DNA of 64,000 bases from Bolinopsis microptera. Lineage: Eukaryota; Ctenophora; Tentaculata; Lobata; Bolinopsidae. Each line of letters opens with the position of its first letter. The stretch's first letter is position 1. The notes beneath the pieces are model-generated. The model did not search any database. It was given only the letters and a program-made list of their open reading frames with translations, and was not told the origin of the DNA. A program made the position numbers and the translations under genes. The DNA lies in the NCBI RefSeq assembly GCF_026151205.1, contig NC_087084.1, positions 12,861,453 to 12,925,452 of the forward strand, in the 5' to 3' direction. Below are positions 1 to 12,436 of the stretch, piece by piece.

Positions 1-122
1 ATGCTATTTGTGACCTATTGTCTCATTACTTGCCGCTCTGGGGGGTAGCAAGGGAAATATTCTACAGATCCGAGCTGGAATGAGTAGTTGACATATAAGT
101 AGGCCTGGGACCATCAATGGGC

Positions 123-249
123 AGTTTTATTAATTTCTACACTAATATATAAACTTATTTGAGGGAAGATTAAGTTCCAATGTGTAACTGGTTCTCTCCG
201 GAGGACCAGACTTACACATCTTTTGGTAAGCCTTCCACAGGGATGGGCT
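123..249 (+). ncRNA. candidate SL RNA, copy 1
   Basis: Donor read as TTTGAG|GGAAG; terminal hairpin CCTTCC-ACAG-GGATGGG. Its unit has no 5S in the window because the window opens inside the spacer. Confidence 0.7.
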
Positions 250-491
250 CTAATAAACGATGCAAATTCTTAAAGATATAAAAGATGCTCCCGGTATTGT
301 ATCCTGACAGCCAGCTCCGACAGTCTTGTCCTCTTAGCATGGTTTTGTCGATCACTCAACCGCAAAAAGTAGAGCCAGCAATGATTGTTACAAACGAACG
401 TGCGTAATCGCCTAGCCATAAAAATTAAAAATTTGCAGGAACTGAGGAACTTAATATACTGAAAGGTTAGTGGCCGTAATTTATAACTTTC

Positions 492-616
492 GGATATCGG
501 CCATACGCGGGTTGAATACTCAACCCATCTCGTTTCAGATCTGGGAAGTTAGCAAACTGATATGGCGGGTTAGTATTGGATGGGTGACCGCTTGGGAATT
601 CCCGGTGCCCGTATCC
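492..616 (+). rRNA. 5S rRNA, copy 1
   Basis: Helix I opens GGATATCGGC and closes GTATCC followed by TTTT. Box C region reads TATTGGATGGGTGACCGC. Confidence 0.85.
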
Positions 617-1034
617 TTTTGCAACATGATTGTTTATTTCATCATTTTTGGAGGGGGACCTTTTTTGGGTAACGTGGACCCCTAAAATGGCACCCCCCAT
701 TTAGTCGAGAATGGCGGCCAAACATGAAGGGAAGGGGTCGGATCAGTGTCAAGAGCACTGTGATTTGTAGTGTGTGCAGCATCGGCGCTGCCATCTCCAC
801 ACGTCCAATTACATTCCCTTTTAGGTGGCGTGTTGGAAAGGCCATTTATGGGCAACATGATGATGGTGCATGGGTGACACTTTGGCCGTTAAATCATGCT
901 GATCTGGTGACCTCACGCTGTCTCATTACTGTGCCGCCTCGTGGAGGGTAGCAAGAGAAATATTCTACAGTTCCGAGATAGGAAAGAGCTTAGGGTGTGT
1001 GCATATAAGGTAGGCCTGGGACCACTCAATGGGC

Positions 1035-1164
1035 AGTTTTAATACTTTTCAACACTACTATATAACAAATAATTTGATGGTAGAATAAGTTCCTATGTGT
1101 AAACTGGGTTCTCTCCGGAGACAGACTTCACATCTTTTGGTAACTAGCCTTCACAAGGAGGGCT
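1035..1164 (+). ncRNA. candidate SL RNA, copy 2
   Basis: Donor read as TTTGATGGTAG (one base noise); Sm-like CATCTTTTGG kept; terminal hairpin ends GGAGGGCT. Confidence 0.7.
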
Positions 1165-1387
1165 CTAATAACGATTCAATAATAAAGTAAACAGAGCTCG
1201 GTATTGTATCCGGCAGCCAGCCTCCGAGTCATGTCCTCCTTGGCATGGTTTTGTGATCACAAGACCAAAAAGTAGCCAGCAATGGTTGTTACCAATCATA
1301 GTGCCTAATCGCCAGCCATAAAACTAATCTATTTGCAGGAACTGAGGAATTAATTATTAAATGTAGTGGCGTCAATTCATAACTTTC

Positions 1388-1523
1388 GGATTACGGCCAT
1401 ACTCGGTTGAATACACCCCTTTCTCTCTCCGATCTTGAGTAGTTGTAAGCAACTCGGCCAGGCGAGGGTCCGGGTTAGTACTTGGTGGGTGACCGCGTCT
1501 GGGAATTCCCGGGAGCCGTATCC
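1388..1523 (+). rRNA. 5S rRNA, copy 2
   Basis: Opens GGATTACGGC, closes CCGTATCCTTTT. Box A read as TTGTAAGCAACT. Confidence 0.85.
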
Positions 1524-1923
1524 TTTTGCAAATGATTTGTTAATTCCTCTTTTTTTTTGATGGAGGGTGTCCCTTTTTTGGGTAACGTGACCCCTAAATA
1601 TGTGCCCCCCCATTTCATCTGAAATGGCCGGCCCAAACCTGAGAAGTAGGGTCGGACGTGTCAAGAGCACTGTGGATGTAGTGTGGCAGCATCGGCTGAT
1701 CTCAACAGTCCAATTACATCCCTTTTAAGGTGGCTAATGGGAAAGCCTTTATGGGCCGAACATTGAGATGGTCAAGTGACACTTGCGTTTTAAATTCATG
1801 CATCTTGGGCCCTTCACGTGTTATCATTACTTGCCGCTCTGGTGGGGTAGCAAGGATATATTCTACGATCCGAGCAGGAAAGAGCTAGGTTGAATTATAA
1901 GTAGGCCTGGGACCATCAATGGC

Positions 1924-2054
1924 AGTTTTAATACTTTCATCACTACTATATACAAATAATTTTGAGGTTAGATTAAGTTCCAATGTGAACTGGATCTTCC
2001 TCCCGGAGACCAGACTTCACATGTCTTTTGGTAAGCCTTTCCACAAGGGGGGCT
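1924..2054 (+). ncRNA. candidate SL RNA, copy 3
   Basis: Donor TTTGAG|GTTAG; Sm-like TGTCTTTTGG; hairpin CTTTCCACAAGGGGGGCT. Confidence 0.7.
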
Positions 2055-2282
2055 CTAATATAAAACGATGCAATAATAAGATTAACTGAGCTCCCGGTTA
2101 TTGTATCCCTGACAGCAGCTCCGAGTCATGTCTTTAGCATGGTTTGTGGATCTCACCAATTAAAGTAGCCTGCAATGTTGTTTCAAGTCCAAGTGCTATT
2201 CGCAAGCCATTATAACTATTATGTTGCAGGAAGGAGGGGAATTAATTATTAATGTTGTGTGGCGTTAATTTCCTAAATTTTC

Positions 2283-2417
2283 GGATGTAAACCTCGGGGG
2301 CCCTCCCATACTCCGGTTGAATTACATCCCCTCATCTCGTTCGGACTGGGAAGTTTTTAGCAACTGCAGGCGGGTTAGTACTTGGATGGTGTGACGCTGG
2401 ATTCCGGTGCCGTATCC
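2283..2417 (+). rRNA. 5S rRNA, copy 3
   Basis: The 5' end is disrupted by an insertion of about 10 nt after GGATG; closes CCGTATCCTTTT. Confidence 0.75.
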
Positions 2418-2823
2418 TTTTGCAATTGATTTGTAATTTTCCCTCATTTTTTGAGAGGGTGGCCCTTTTTTGGTAACGGACCCGAAAATGGCCCCCCCAT
2501 TCATCGTGAATGGCCGGCCAAACCGAGAAGAGGTCGGATAACAGTGTCAAGAAGCACGTGATGTAGTGTGTGCAGCATTCCGAGCTGCTCATCTCCAACA
2601 CCGCATTAATCCCTTTAAGGTGGGCTAATGGGAAAGCATTAGGGCATCATGAGGATGGTCAGGTTGACACTTTTGGGGGTCGGTTAAATCATGCTATCTT
2701 GTGATCACGTGTCTCACTTTACTTGCCGCTTCTGGAGCGGTTGCAAGGAAATATTCTTCGATCGAGCAAGGTAAAGAGGCTAGGTTGGACTTGCATAAGT
2801 GAGGCCTGGGCCACTCTGAGGGC

Positions 2824-2955
2824 AGTATAAATACTATTCAACATACTATATACAAAATATTTGTGTGAGGTGAAAGATTAAGTTCAATGTGTAACTGGTT
2901 CTCTCCGGAGACCAGATTCACTCTTTTGGGTAGTGCCTTCCACAAGGAGTGGTCT
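2824..2955 (+). ncRNA. candidate SL RNA, copy 4
   Basis: Donor noisy (TGTGAG|GTGAAAG); stem-loop II TCTCTCCGGAGACCAG intact. Confidence 0.65.
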
Positions 2956-3185
2956 CTAATAAACGATTGGCAATATATAGATAAACAGAGCTCCCGGTAA
3001 TTGTATCCGACAGCCGCTCCGAGGTCTATGTCCTCGTTTTAGCATGGTTTTGTGATCAAAACCAAAAGTAGCCAGCAATGTTGTTACAATGTCAAATGCT
3101 AATTCGCCAGCCATAAAATCTAATATTTTGCAGGAACTGAGGAATTTAATTATTAAATGTAGTGGCCGTGTAATATCATACTTTA

Positions 3186-3315
3186 GGTATACGTGCGCTC
3201 CTATGGTTGAATACACCCCATCTCGTTCTCGATTCTGGGAAGTTAAGCAACTGCAGGCCGGGTTAGTTACTTGGAATGGGGTGACCGCATCCTGGGATTT
3301 CCCGGTGCCGTATCC
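3186..3315 (+). rRNA. 5S rRNA, copy 4
   Basis: Opens GGTATACGTG (noisy), closes GCCGTATCC. Box A GTTAAGCAACTGC exact. Confidence 0.8.
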
Positions 3316-3733
3316 TTGTTGCATAATGATTTGTTTAATTTCTCATTTTTTGAGACGGGTGACTACTTTTTTCGCGGTAACCGGTGACCCTAAAATGGCC
3401 CCCATTTCTTCCTGAATGCCGGCCAAACCCTGAGAAGAGGGTCGGGAACAGTGTCAAGAGCACTTCATGTGTATGTAGTGTGTGCAGCATCGAGCTGCAT
3501 CTCCAAATACACGTCCAATTAATCCTTTTAAGTTGGCTAATGGGAAAGGCATTATGGGCAAACATGAGATGGTCAGGTGACACACCTTGGCGTTACAATC
3601 AGGCTCTCTTGTGGACCTCACTGTTCGTCTCATACTTGCCGCTCTGGAGGGGTAGCAAGAGGAAAATCTTTACAGATCCGGCAAGGAAAGAGTAGGTTTG
3701 ACATTAAGTAGGCCTGGGACTCACACAATGGGC

Positions 3734-3869
3734 AGTCGTCTTAATCTTTCAACATTTACTAATATACAAATAATTTGAGGTAAGATTAAGTTCCAATTGT
3801 GTAACTGGTTTCTGTATCCGGAGACCCAGTCTTCACATCTTTTGGTAGAGCCTTCCACAAGGAAGGGCT
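3734..3869 (+). ncRNA. candidate SL RNA, copy 5
   Basis: Consensus donor TTTGAG|GTAAG; Sm-like CATCTTTTGG; hairpin CCTTCC-ACAA-GGAAGGG. Confidence 0.75.
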
Positions 3870-4102
3870 CTAATAAACGATGCAATAATAAAGATAAACA
3901 GAGCTCCCGGTATTGTATCCGACAGCCAGGCTCCGGCATGTCCTCTTAGGAGGGTTTTGTGATCAGACAACAAAAGTAGCCAAGCAATGTTGTTTACAAT
4001 CTAATTAAGTGCTAATCGCCAGCATAAAAAACTGTAATATTGTTGCTGGAACTGAGGAATTACATTTTTGTAATGTAGTGGCGTAATACTTCATAACTTT
4101 CT

Positions 4103-4220
4103 GGCTACGGCCATACTCGGTTGAATACACCCATCTCGTTCGATCTGGAAATTAAGCAACTGCAGGACCAGGGGATAGTACTTGGATGGGTGACGCCCTG
4201 GAATTCCCGGTGCCGTATCC
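4103..4220 (+). rRNA. 5S rRNA, copy 5
   Basis: Opens GGCTACGGCC, closes GCCGTATCCTTT. Near full consensus length (118 nt). Confidence 0.85.
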
Positions 4221-4624
4221 TTTGAAAATGATTTGTTTATTTTACTCATTTTGAGGAGGGTGACATTTTGGGTAACGTGACCTAAATGGCCCACCCATTC
4301 TTCGGAATGGGAACGGCCTACCTGAGAAAAGGTCGGAACCAGTGGTCAAGTGCACTGTGAATGTAGTGTCTGTGCCAGCATCGGAGCTGCATCTCCAACA
4401 CGTCAATTACATCATTTTAAGGTGGTAATGGGAAATGAGCCATTATGGGCAACATGAGATGGTCAGGTGTGACCACTTTGTGGCGTTAAATATGCTATCT
4501 TGTGACCTCACGTGTCTCATTACTTGCCGCTCTGGAGTTGTGTTAGCAAGAATAGTCTACTAGATCGAGTGCAATGGGAATGGCTGGTTGACATTATAAG
4601 TAGGCCTGGGACCACTCAATGGGC

Positions 4625-4757
4625 AGTTTTAATTCTTTCAACATACTATTTAACAAATATTTGAGGTACAGATTCAAGTTCCAATGTGGTAACTGGTTTA
4701 CATCTCCGGAGAAACCAGACTCACATCTTTTGGTAGAAGCCTTCCACAAGGAGGGTC
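4625..4757 (+). ncRNA. candidate SL RNA, copy 6
   Basis: Donor TTGAG|GTACAG; Sm-like CATCTTTTGG; hairpin CCTTCC-ACAA-GGAGGG. Confidence 0.7.
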
Positions 4758-4998
4758 TAATTAAAACGCATAGCAATAATAAGATCTAAACGCAGAGCTC
4801 CCGTATTGTATACCCGCGACAGCCAGCTCCGTAGGTATGTGTCCTATTTAGCTTGGGTTTTGTGTCACTGAAACCAAAAAGTAGCCAGCAAGTGTCACAA
4901 TCGCAAAGTGAGCTAATCGCCAGCCTTAAACTAATATTTGCAGGAACTGGGAGGAATTAATTATTAAATGTAGTGTGTGTAATTGTTCATAACTTTTC

Positions 4999-5123
4999 GG
5001 ATACGGCCATACTCGGAAGTTTACACCCGCATCTCGGTTCGATTTCGGGGAAGTTAAGCAATCTGCAGGCGGGTTGTAGCTGGTATGGGTGACCCTGGGA
5101 ATTCCGTGTTGCCGTCGCTATCC
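4999..5123 (+). rRNA. 5S rRNA, copy 6
   Basis: Opens GGATACGGCC; 3' strand noisy (GCCGTCGCTATCC). Confidence 0.85.
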
Positions 5124-5558
5124 TTTTGCATAATGATTTGTTAATCCTTCAACTCGCATTTTTTGGAGAGGGTGACCCTTTTTTTGGGTAACGTGACCCT
5201 AAAATGGGCTCCCCCCCTCGTTTCATGCTGAATAGCCGGCAAACCTGAGAAGAGTGTCGGAACTGTGTACAAGTGCACTGTGATGTAGTGTGGTGCAGAT
5301 CGAGCGCATCTCCAACACGTCCAATAACATCCCCCACCCCCCACTTTTAAGGTGGCTTATGGGAAAATAGCCATTTGTGGGCAACATGGGAGTGCTGGTC
5401 AGGTGACCACTTTGGCGTTAATTCATGCTATCTTGTGACCTCTGACGTGTCTCTTACTTGCCGCTCTGTGGTGGTTAGCAAGGAAATATTCTAAAGTATC
5501 CGAGCAAGGAAGAGTCTAGGTTGACAGTATAAGTAGCTTGGGACCACTCATATGGGGC

Positions 5559-5682
5559 AGTTTTAATACTTTAACATTACTATATAACAAATATTGAAGG
5601 TAAGATTAAGTTCCATGTGTAAAACTGGTTCTCTCGGAGACAGACTTCCACATCTTTTGGTATGCCTTCCACAAGGAGGCCT
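5559..5682 (+). ncRNA. candidate SL RNA, copy 7
   Basis: Donor TTGAAG|GTAAG; Sm-like CATCTTTTGG. Confidence 0.7.
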
Positions 5683-5910
5683 CTAATAATAGTGCAATAT
5701 AAAAGATAAACACTGTGTCTCCGGTATTGTATCCGACAGCCAGCTCCGTGTCATGTTTCTTCTTAGCATGGTTGTGTTCACAACCATAAAAGTAAGCCAG
5801 CAATGTTGTTACAATCAAAGTGCTAATTCGCAGCCATATGTAACTAATATTTGCAGGAACTGAGTGAATTAATTATTAAATGTTGTGGCCGTTATTTCAT
5901 TAACTTTCGT

Positions 5911-6034
5911 CGTTACGGCCAATACTTCGTTGTATACACCCCATCTCGTTCGATCTGGGAAGTTAAGCAACTGCAGGCCGGGTTTGTTCCTTGGAGGGTG
6001 ACCGCCTGGGGATGAGATTCCCGTGCCGTTATCC
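5911..6034 (+). rRNA. 5S rRNA, copy 7
   Basis: Opens CGTTACGGCC, closes GCCGTTATCCTTTT; box A GTTAAGCAACTGC exact. Confidence 0.85.
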
Positions 6035-6451
6035 TTTTCGAAAATGATTGTGTTATTTTTTCATTTTTTGATGAGGGGTGACCCTTTTTTGGGTGACGTG
6101 ACCCCTCTAAAATGGCGCCCCCCATTTCATGCTGAATGGCCGGCCAAACCTGAGAATGAGGTACCGGTACAGTGTTGCAAGAGCTCTGGGATTGTAGTGT
6201 GTGCCAGCTTCGAGCTGCATCTCAACACGTCAATTCCATCCCTTTTAGGTGGCTAACTGGGAAAGCCTAATTATGGGCAAACATGAGTTGGTCAGGTGAC
6301 CTCTTTGGCGTTAAATCATGCTTATCTTTTGTCCTCACGTGTTCTCATTACTTGCCGCTCTGTGCGGGTAGCAAGGAAATATTTCTACAGATCGAGAAGG
6401 AAAGAGCAGGTTGACATTATAAGTAGGGCTGGGACGCCACCTCTATGGCAC

Positions 6452-6582
6452 AGTTTTTATACTTTCACACTACTATATAACAATATAATTTGAGGTTAAG
6501 ATTAAGTTCCAACTGTGTGTAGCTGGTTCTCTCCGGAGACCAGACTTCACATCTTTTGGTAAGCCCTTCCTCAAGGAGGGCT
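6452..6582 (+). ncRNA. candidate SL RNA, copy 8
   Basis: Donor TTTGAG|GTTAAG; stem-loop II TCTCTCCGGAGACCAG and Sm-like CATCTTTTGG exact. Confidence 0.7.
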
Positions 6583-6800
6583 CCTTATAAACGATGCATC
6601 AATAAACGATAAACAGAGCTCCCCGGTATTGTATCCCGACAGCCGCTCCGAGTCATGGCCTCTTTGCATGGTTTTGTGATCACAACCAAATGTAGCCGCA
6701 ATGTTGTTACAATCAAAGTGCTAATCGCCATCATTAAAACTATATTGCAGGAACTGGAGGAATTAATTATTATATGTAGTGGCGTAATGTCATAAATTTC

Positions 6801-6917
6801 GGAAACGGCCATTCTCGGTTGAATACACCCCATCTCGTTCGATTGGGATGTTAAGCAACTGAAGGCCGGGTTAGTACTGGATGGGTGACCGCCTGGGGAA
6901 TTCCCGGTGCCGTATCC
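6801..6917 (+). rRNA. 5S rRNA, copy 8
   Basis: Opens GGAAACGGCC, closes GCCGTATCC; box C GGATGGGTGACCGCCTGG exact. Confidence 0.87.
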
Positions 6918-7330
6918 TTGTTGCTAATGATTTGTTAATTTCCTCATTTTTTGAGAGGGGTGACCCTTTTTTGGTACCTGTGACCCCTTATTTGGCCCAC
7001 CCAGTTTATCTGATGGCCGGGCCAAACCTTGAGAAGACGGTACGGAACGTGTTCAAGAGCCACTGTTGATGTGTTGTGTGCATCATCTGAGCTGCATCTC
7101 CAACACGTCCAATTAGTCATCCCTTTTAAGGTTGGCTAATGGGGAAAATCATTATGGGCTACATGGAAGGTCAGGTGACCACTTTGCGTTAAATCATGCT
7201 ATCTGGTGCACCTCATCGTGTCTCTATTACTTGACGCTGGGGAGGGTTAGCAAGGAAATATTCTACTGATCCGAGCAAGGGGAAAGAGCTTGGTTGGACA
7301 TATAAGTAGCCTGGGACCACTCATATGGGC

Positions 7331-7458
7331 AGTTTTTAATTGACTATCAACACTACTATATAACAATAATTTGAGTGTTAAGATTAAGTTCACAATGTGT
7401 AATGGTTCTCTACGGGACCAGACTTCAATCTTTTGGTATGCTTCCACAAGGGAGGGCT
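7331..7458 (+). ncRNA. candidate SL RNA, copy 9
   Basis: Donor noisy (TTTGAGTGTTAAG); hairpin CTTCC-ACAA-GGGAGGG. Confidence 0.65.
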
Positions 7459-7685
7459 CTAATGAAAACGATGCAATAATAAGTTAAAACAGAGCTCCGG
7501 TATTGTATCCTCGATCAAGCGCTCCGAGTCTATGTCCTCTCTTAGCATGGTTTTGTGATCACAACCAAAAGTAGCCAGCTATATGTGTTTACAATCAAAG
7601 TGCAATCGCACAGCCAGAAAATAATATTTGCAGGAATGAGGAATTTCATTATTAATGTAGTTGGCCGTAATTTCATAAACTTTCG

Positions 7686-7809
7686 GGATCGGCCATACTC
7701 GTGTTTGAATTTTACACCCCTCCTGTCGTTCGATTCTGGGTAAGTTAAAGCAACGCAGGCCGGGTTAGTTCTTGGTATGGGTGACCGCCTGGAATTCCGG
7801 TGCGTATCC
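7686..7809 (+). rRNA. 5S rRNA, copy 9
   Basis: Opens GGATCGGCC, closes GCGTATCCTTTT. Confidence 0.82.
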
Positions 7810-8204
7810 TTTTGCAAATGATTTGTTAATTCTCATTTTGTGAGAGGGTGACCTTTTTTGGGTAACGTGACCCTAAAGAATGGGCCCCCCCATTTCATCT
7901 CGATTGGCCGGGCCAAACATGAGAAGAGGTCGAACAGTGGCAAGAGCACTGTGATGTGATGTGTTGCAGCCTCGAGCTGCATCATCCACACGTCCATCTA
8001 CATCCTTTTAAGGTGGCTTAGGGAAATCCATTATGGCAACATGATGATGGTCAGGAGTGACCCTTTGGCGTTAAATCATGTATCTTGTGACTCACGTGTT
8101 CTCATTAACTTGCCGCTCTGGAGGGTAGCAAGAAATATTCTACAGATCCGAGCAAGGGAAAGAGCTGGTTGGACATTTAGTAGGCTGGGAACCACTCTAT
8201 GGGC

Positions 8205-8331
8205 AGATTTAATACTTTCAACACTTAGCTAGTATAACAAATATATTTGAGGTAAATTAAGTTCCAATGTGTAAGTGGTTCTCTCGGAGACAGGACTTAA
8301 CATTTTTGGTAAGCCTTCCACAGGAGGGTCT
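8205..8331 (+). ncRNA. candidate SL RNA, copy 10
   Basis: Donor TTTGAG|GTAAA; Sm-like CATTTTTGG, here without the interrupting C. Confidence 0.7.
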
Positions 8332-8567
8332 AATTACGATGCATATAATAAAGATATACAGAGCTCCCGGTATTGTATCCCGAAGCCAGCTTCGAGTCTT
8401 GTCCTTTAGCAGATGGTTTTCGCTTGTGCGCAACCATAAATAGCCAGGCTCATGTTGTTACAATCGCAAAGTGCTTAAATCGCCCAGCCATAAAACTTAT
8501 ATTGCAGGAACTGCTCAGGTACATTTAATTATTTTAGATAGAGAGTGCCGTATTTTCAATAACTTTC

Positions 8568-8688
8568 GGATACGGCCATACTCGGATGAATACACCCCAT
8601 CTCGCTCAGATGTGGGAAGTTTAGCAACTGACAGGCCGGGTTAGTTCTTGGTGGGTTGACCGCCTGGGATTTCCGGGTGCCGTATACC
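8568..8688 (+). rRNA. 5S rRNA, copy 10
   Basis: Opens GGATACGGCC, closes GCCGTATACC. Confidence 0.85.
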
Positions 8689-9120
8689 TTTGGCAAATGA
8701 TTTGTTAATTTCCTCATTTTTTTTTGAGAGGGTGACCTCTTTTTGAGGTAACGTGACCCACTAAAATGGCACCCCCACCTTTTCATCTGAATGGCGGCCA
8801 TACCTGAGAAGTGGTAGAACAGTGTCAAGAGCACGTGCTGTGTGTGTGCAGCATCTCGGAGAGCTGCGCGATCTCCACTTCGTCCAATTACATCCCTTTT
8901 AAGGGGGTTTTGGGAAAGCCATAGGGCAACATGAGATGGTACAGTGTGACCACTTTGGCGTTCCAAATCATGCTATATTGTGAACTCACGATGTCTCCAT
9001 TACCTCGTGTCCGCTATGGTGGGGTTGAGGAAATATTCTACAGTATCCGAGCATGGAAGAGAGCTTGGTTGACATATAAGTAGGCCTCTGCCATTACGTC
9101 GTGGGACAACTCATATGGGC

Positions 9121-9255
9121 GATGTTTTTCAAGATACTGTCTAAACACTACGCATATAACAAATAATTTGAGGTAAGATTAAGTTCCAATGTGTAACTGG
9201 TTCTCTCCGGAGACCATGACTTCACATTTTTGTAAAGCCTTCCACAAGGAGGGCT
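9121..9255 (+). ncRNA. candidate SL RNA, copy 11
   Basis: Exon 5' half noisy, donor TTTGAG|GTAAG exact, stem-loop II exact; hairpin CCTTCC-ACAA-GGAGGG. Confidence 0.7.
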
Positions 9256-9491
9256 CTATATTATAAACGATGCAATTATAACAGATAAAAGTGATCCCGG
9301 TATTGTATCCGTCAGCCAGCTCACGAGTCATGTTCCTCTTAGCCAATGGTTTTTGTGATCACAAACCAAAAAAGTAGCCAGCAATGTTGTTACAATCAAG
9401 TGCTAATCGCCTGCCTTAAAACTAATATTTGTCAGGAACTGAGGACATTAAATTATTAAATGTAGTGGCCGGAATTTTCCATAGACTTTTC

Positions 9492-9614
9492 GCGATACGG
9501 GCATGACTCGGTTTGATAGATACACCCATCTATCTGTGCGATCTGGAAGTAAGCTACTGCAGGCCGGGGTTAGTACTGGATGGGTGACCGCCTGGGAATT
9601 CGGGTGCCGTATCC
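9492..9614 (+). rRNA. 5S rRNA, copy 11
   Basis: Opens GCGATACGGG, closes GCCGTATCCTTTT; box C GGATGGGTGACCGCCTGG exact. Confidence 0.85.
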
Positions 9615-10046
9615 TTTTGCAAATGATTTCTTAATTTCCTCAATTTTTTGAGAGGGTTGACCTCTTTTGGGGTTACGTGACCCCTAAATGGCCCCCTTTT
9701 CGTCTGAATAGGTGCCGGCCAAAACCGAGAAGAGGTCGGAACATTGTCAGAGCACTGTGATGTAGTGTGTGCCAGGCATCGCGAGCCTGCTATCTCCAAC
9801 TCGTCAATTAGACATCCCTTTAAGTGGCTAATGGGAAAGCCATTATGGGCAACCCCTCCCTTCTCCTGAAGATGGTCAGGTGACCCAACTTTGGCGTCCG
9901 TTAAATATGCTATCTTGTGACCTCTACGTGTCTCATTACTTGCGCTCTGGAGGGTAGCAAGGGAAATATTCTTCAGATCCGAGAAAGGGATGTAAGAGCT
10001 TGCGTTGACTCATTATAAGAGGCCTGGGACCGCACTCAATCGGTGC

Positions 10047-10180
10047 AGTTTTAATACTTTCAACACTATATAACCTACAATAGTGAGGTAAGTAAGATTA
10101 AGTTCCAATGTTGTAACTGGTTTCTCTGCCGGGACCAGACTTCACATCTTTTGGTTATGCCTTCCACAAGGTGGGGTCGC
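10047..10180 (+). ncRNA. candidate SL RNA, copy 12
   Basis: Donor GTGAG|GTAAG with a short exon gap; Sm-like CATCTTTTGG. Confidence 0.65.
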
Positions 10181-10429
10181 TAATAGAACGATGCAAATAT
10201 ATAAGATAAACAGAGTTCCTGGTATTGTATCCCGACAGCAGCTCCGAGTTCATGTCCTTCTATCTTAGCTTGTGTCGTTGTGACGCACGCAACCTAAAAA
10301 AGTAGCCAGCAATGTTGTTACAAGTTCAATAGTGCTAATCGCCAGCCATAAAAAACAAACTAATATTTGCAGGAAACTGGGAATTAATTATTAAATGTAT
10401 AGTGCCGCGTAATTTCAATAAACTTTTCA

Positions 10430-10554
10430 GGATTCGGCCTTACTCGGTTGAATACACCCCTTCTCGTTCGAATCCTGCGGGAAGTTAAGCAACGGCAGGC
10501 GGGTTAGTCTTGGATGGCGTGACCGACTCCTGGGAATGCCCGGTGCCGTTGTCC
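10430..10554 (+). rRNA. 5S rRNA, copy 12
   Basis: Opens GGATTCGGCC, closes GCCGTTGTCCTTTT. Confidence 0.82.
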
Positions 10555-10977
10555 TTTTGCTAATGATTTGTTAATTTCCTCATTTTTCTGAGAGGGAGAC
10601 CTTTTTTGGGGATAAACGTGACCCCTAAATATGGCCCCCAATTTCATCTGTATGGCGGCCCAAACCTGAGAAGAGGTCGGAACACAGAGTGTCAGAGCAC
10701 TGTGAGTGTAGTGTGTGCACGAGCATCGAGCTGCATCTCAACACGTCCAATTACATTCCCTTTTAAGGGGCTACATGGGGAAGCCATTTATGGGGCAAAA
10801 TGAAGATGGTCAGGTGACCACTTTGGCGTTAATCATTTGCTATCTTGTGACCTCACGTGCTCTCAGTACTTGCCGCGCTGCTGGAGGGTAGCATGGAAAT
10901 ATTCTATACAGATCCGAGCTAAGGAGGAAGAGCTAGGTTGCACATATAAGTAGCCTCGGGAGCTACTTTCAATGGGC

Positions 10978-11104
10978 GTTTTAATACGTTCAACACTACT
11001 ATTTCAAACAACTAATTTGGGTATGATTAAGTTCCAATGTGTAACATGGTCTCTCCGAGGACCAGGACTTCACATCTTTTGGTAAGCCTTCCACAAGGAG
11101 GGCT
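10978..11104 (+). ncRNA. candidate SL RNA, copy 13
   Basis: Donor TTTGG|GTATG (A lost); hairpin CCTTCC-ACAA-GGAGGG exact. Confidence 0.65.
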
Positions 11105-11333
11105 TAAATAAACGATGCAATAATAAAGATAAGCAGATGCTCCCGGTATGTTATCCCGTCAGCCAGCGCTACTCGAGTCATGTCCCTACTTAGCATTGGT
11201 TTGGTGATCACAACCAAAAAAGTAGCAGCATGTTGTTACAATCAAAGTGAAATCGCCATAGCCATAAAACTAATATTTGCAGGAACTGAGGAATTAATTA
11301 TTTAGTATGTGGCCGTGTTAATTTATAACTTTC

Positions 11334-11467
11334 GGATACGGCCATACTCGGTTGAATACACCCTCTCGTTCGATTCTGGGAAGTTAGTGAAGCAACTGCA
11401 GGCGGCGTGAAGACATCAGATCCATAGAAAGGGATGGTGACCGGCCTGGGAATTCCGGTGCCGTATC
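11334..11467 (+). rRNA. 5S rRNA, copy 13
   Basis: Opens GGATACGGCC. About 30 nt of unrelated sequence (near 11404-11435) replaces the segment between box A and box C, so this copy would be dead if real; array noise is the likelier reason. Confidence 0.7.
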
Positions 11468-11914
11468 TGTTTGCAAGATGATTGGTATTTTCCTCATTTT
11501 TTTTGTGAGGATGTGACCCTTTCTTTTGGGTAACGTGACCACTAAAATTGGCCGCCCCATTTTTTTTAGTTCCAAATATTTTTCTGAATGGGCCGGCGTC
11601 AAACCTGAGAAGAGGTCGGTCAGTGTCAAGAGCACTGATGATGAGTAGTGTTGTTGGAGCAGTGAGCTGCTCGCCTAACACGTCATTTACATCCCTTTTA
11701 AAGTGGTAATTGGGAAAGCCACATTATGGGCAACTGTGAGATGGTTCAGGTGACTGCACATTGCGTTAAATTATTGCTGATTCTTGTGTCTGCTCCACTA
11801 GTGTCTCTTTTACTTGCGCTCTGGAGGGCTAGCCATTGGAAATATTCTACAGATTCCGAGCAAGGAATAAGAGCTAGGTTGAAATATAAGTAGGCTGGGA
11901 CCACTCAATGGAGC

Positions 11915-12063
11915 AGTTTTAATACTTTCAACAGACTACTATATATAACAAATGTAAGTTTGAGGTTAAGTTTATGTTCCAACTCGTGTAACTGGTTTTT
12001 TCTCTACGGAGACCGACTTCACATCTCTTTGGTAAGCACTGTTCGGAGCACAAGGAGGTCGCT
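11915..12063 (+). ncRNA. candidate SL RNA, copy 14
   Basis: Donor TTTGAG|GTTAAG; both hairpins inflated by insertions. Confidence 0.6.
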
Positions 12064-12299
12064 TATAAACGATGCAATAATAAAGATAAACAGTGCTCCC
12101 ACGGTATTGTATCCCGACAGCAGCTCCGATCGCCTATGTCCTCTTAGCATGGTTTGTGTTAGATCACAACCAAAAAGTTGCCAGCAATGTGTTTACCAAT
12201 CGAAAGTGCCTAATGTGGCTGCCAATAAAACGCAAGTATTTGCTAGGGAACTGTGGAATTAATTGTTTAAATGTAGTGGCGTAATTTCATAAATCTTTC

Positions 12300-12436
12300 G
12301 GATTCGGTCCATACTTCGGTTGCTAGATAGCACTCCCACTCTTATCGTTCTGAACTGGGAAGTAGTTAAAGCAACTGCAAGGCCGTGTTAGTACTTGCGA
12401 ACTGGGTGAACGCTGGGAATTCCCAGGTGCCGTATC
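12300..12436 (+). rRNA. 5S rRNA, copy 14
   Basis: Opens GGATTCGGTC; ends GCCGTATC and runs into noise in place of the T4 terminator. Confidence 0.72.
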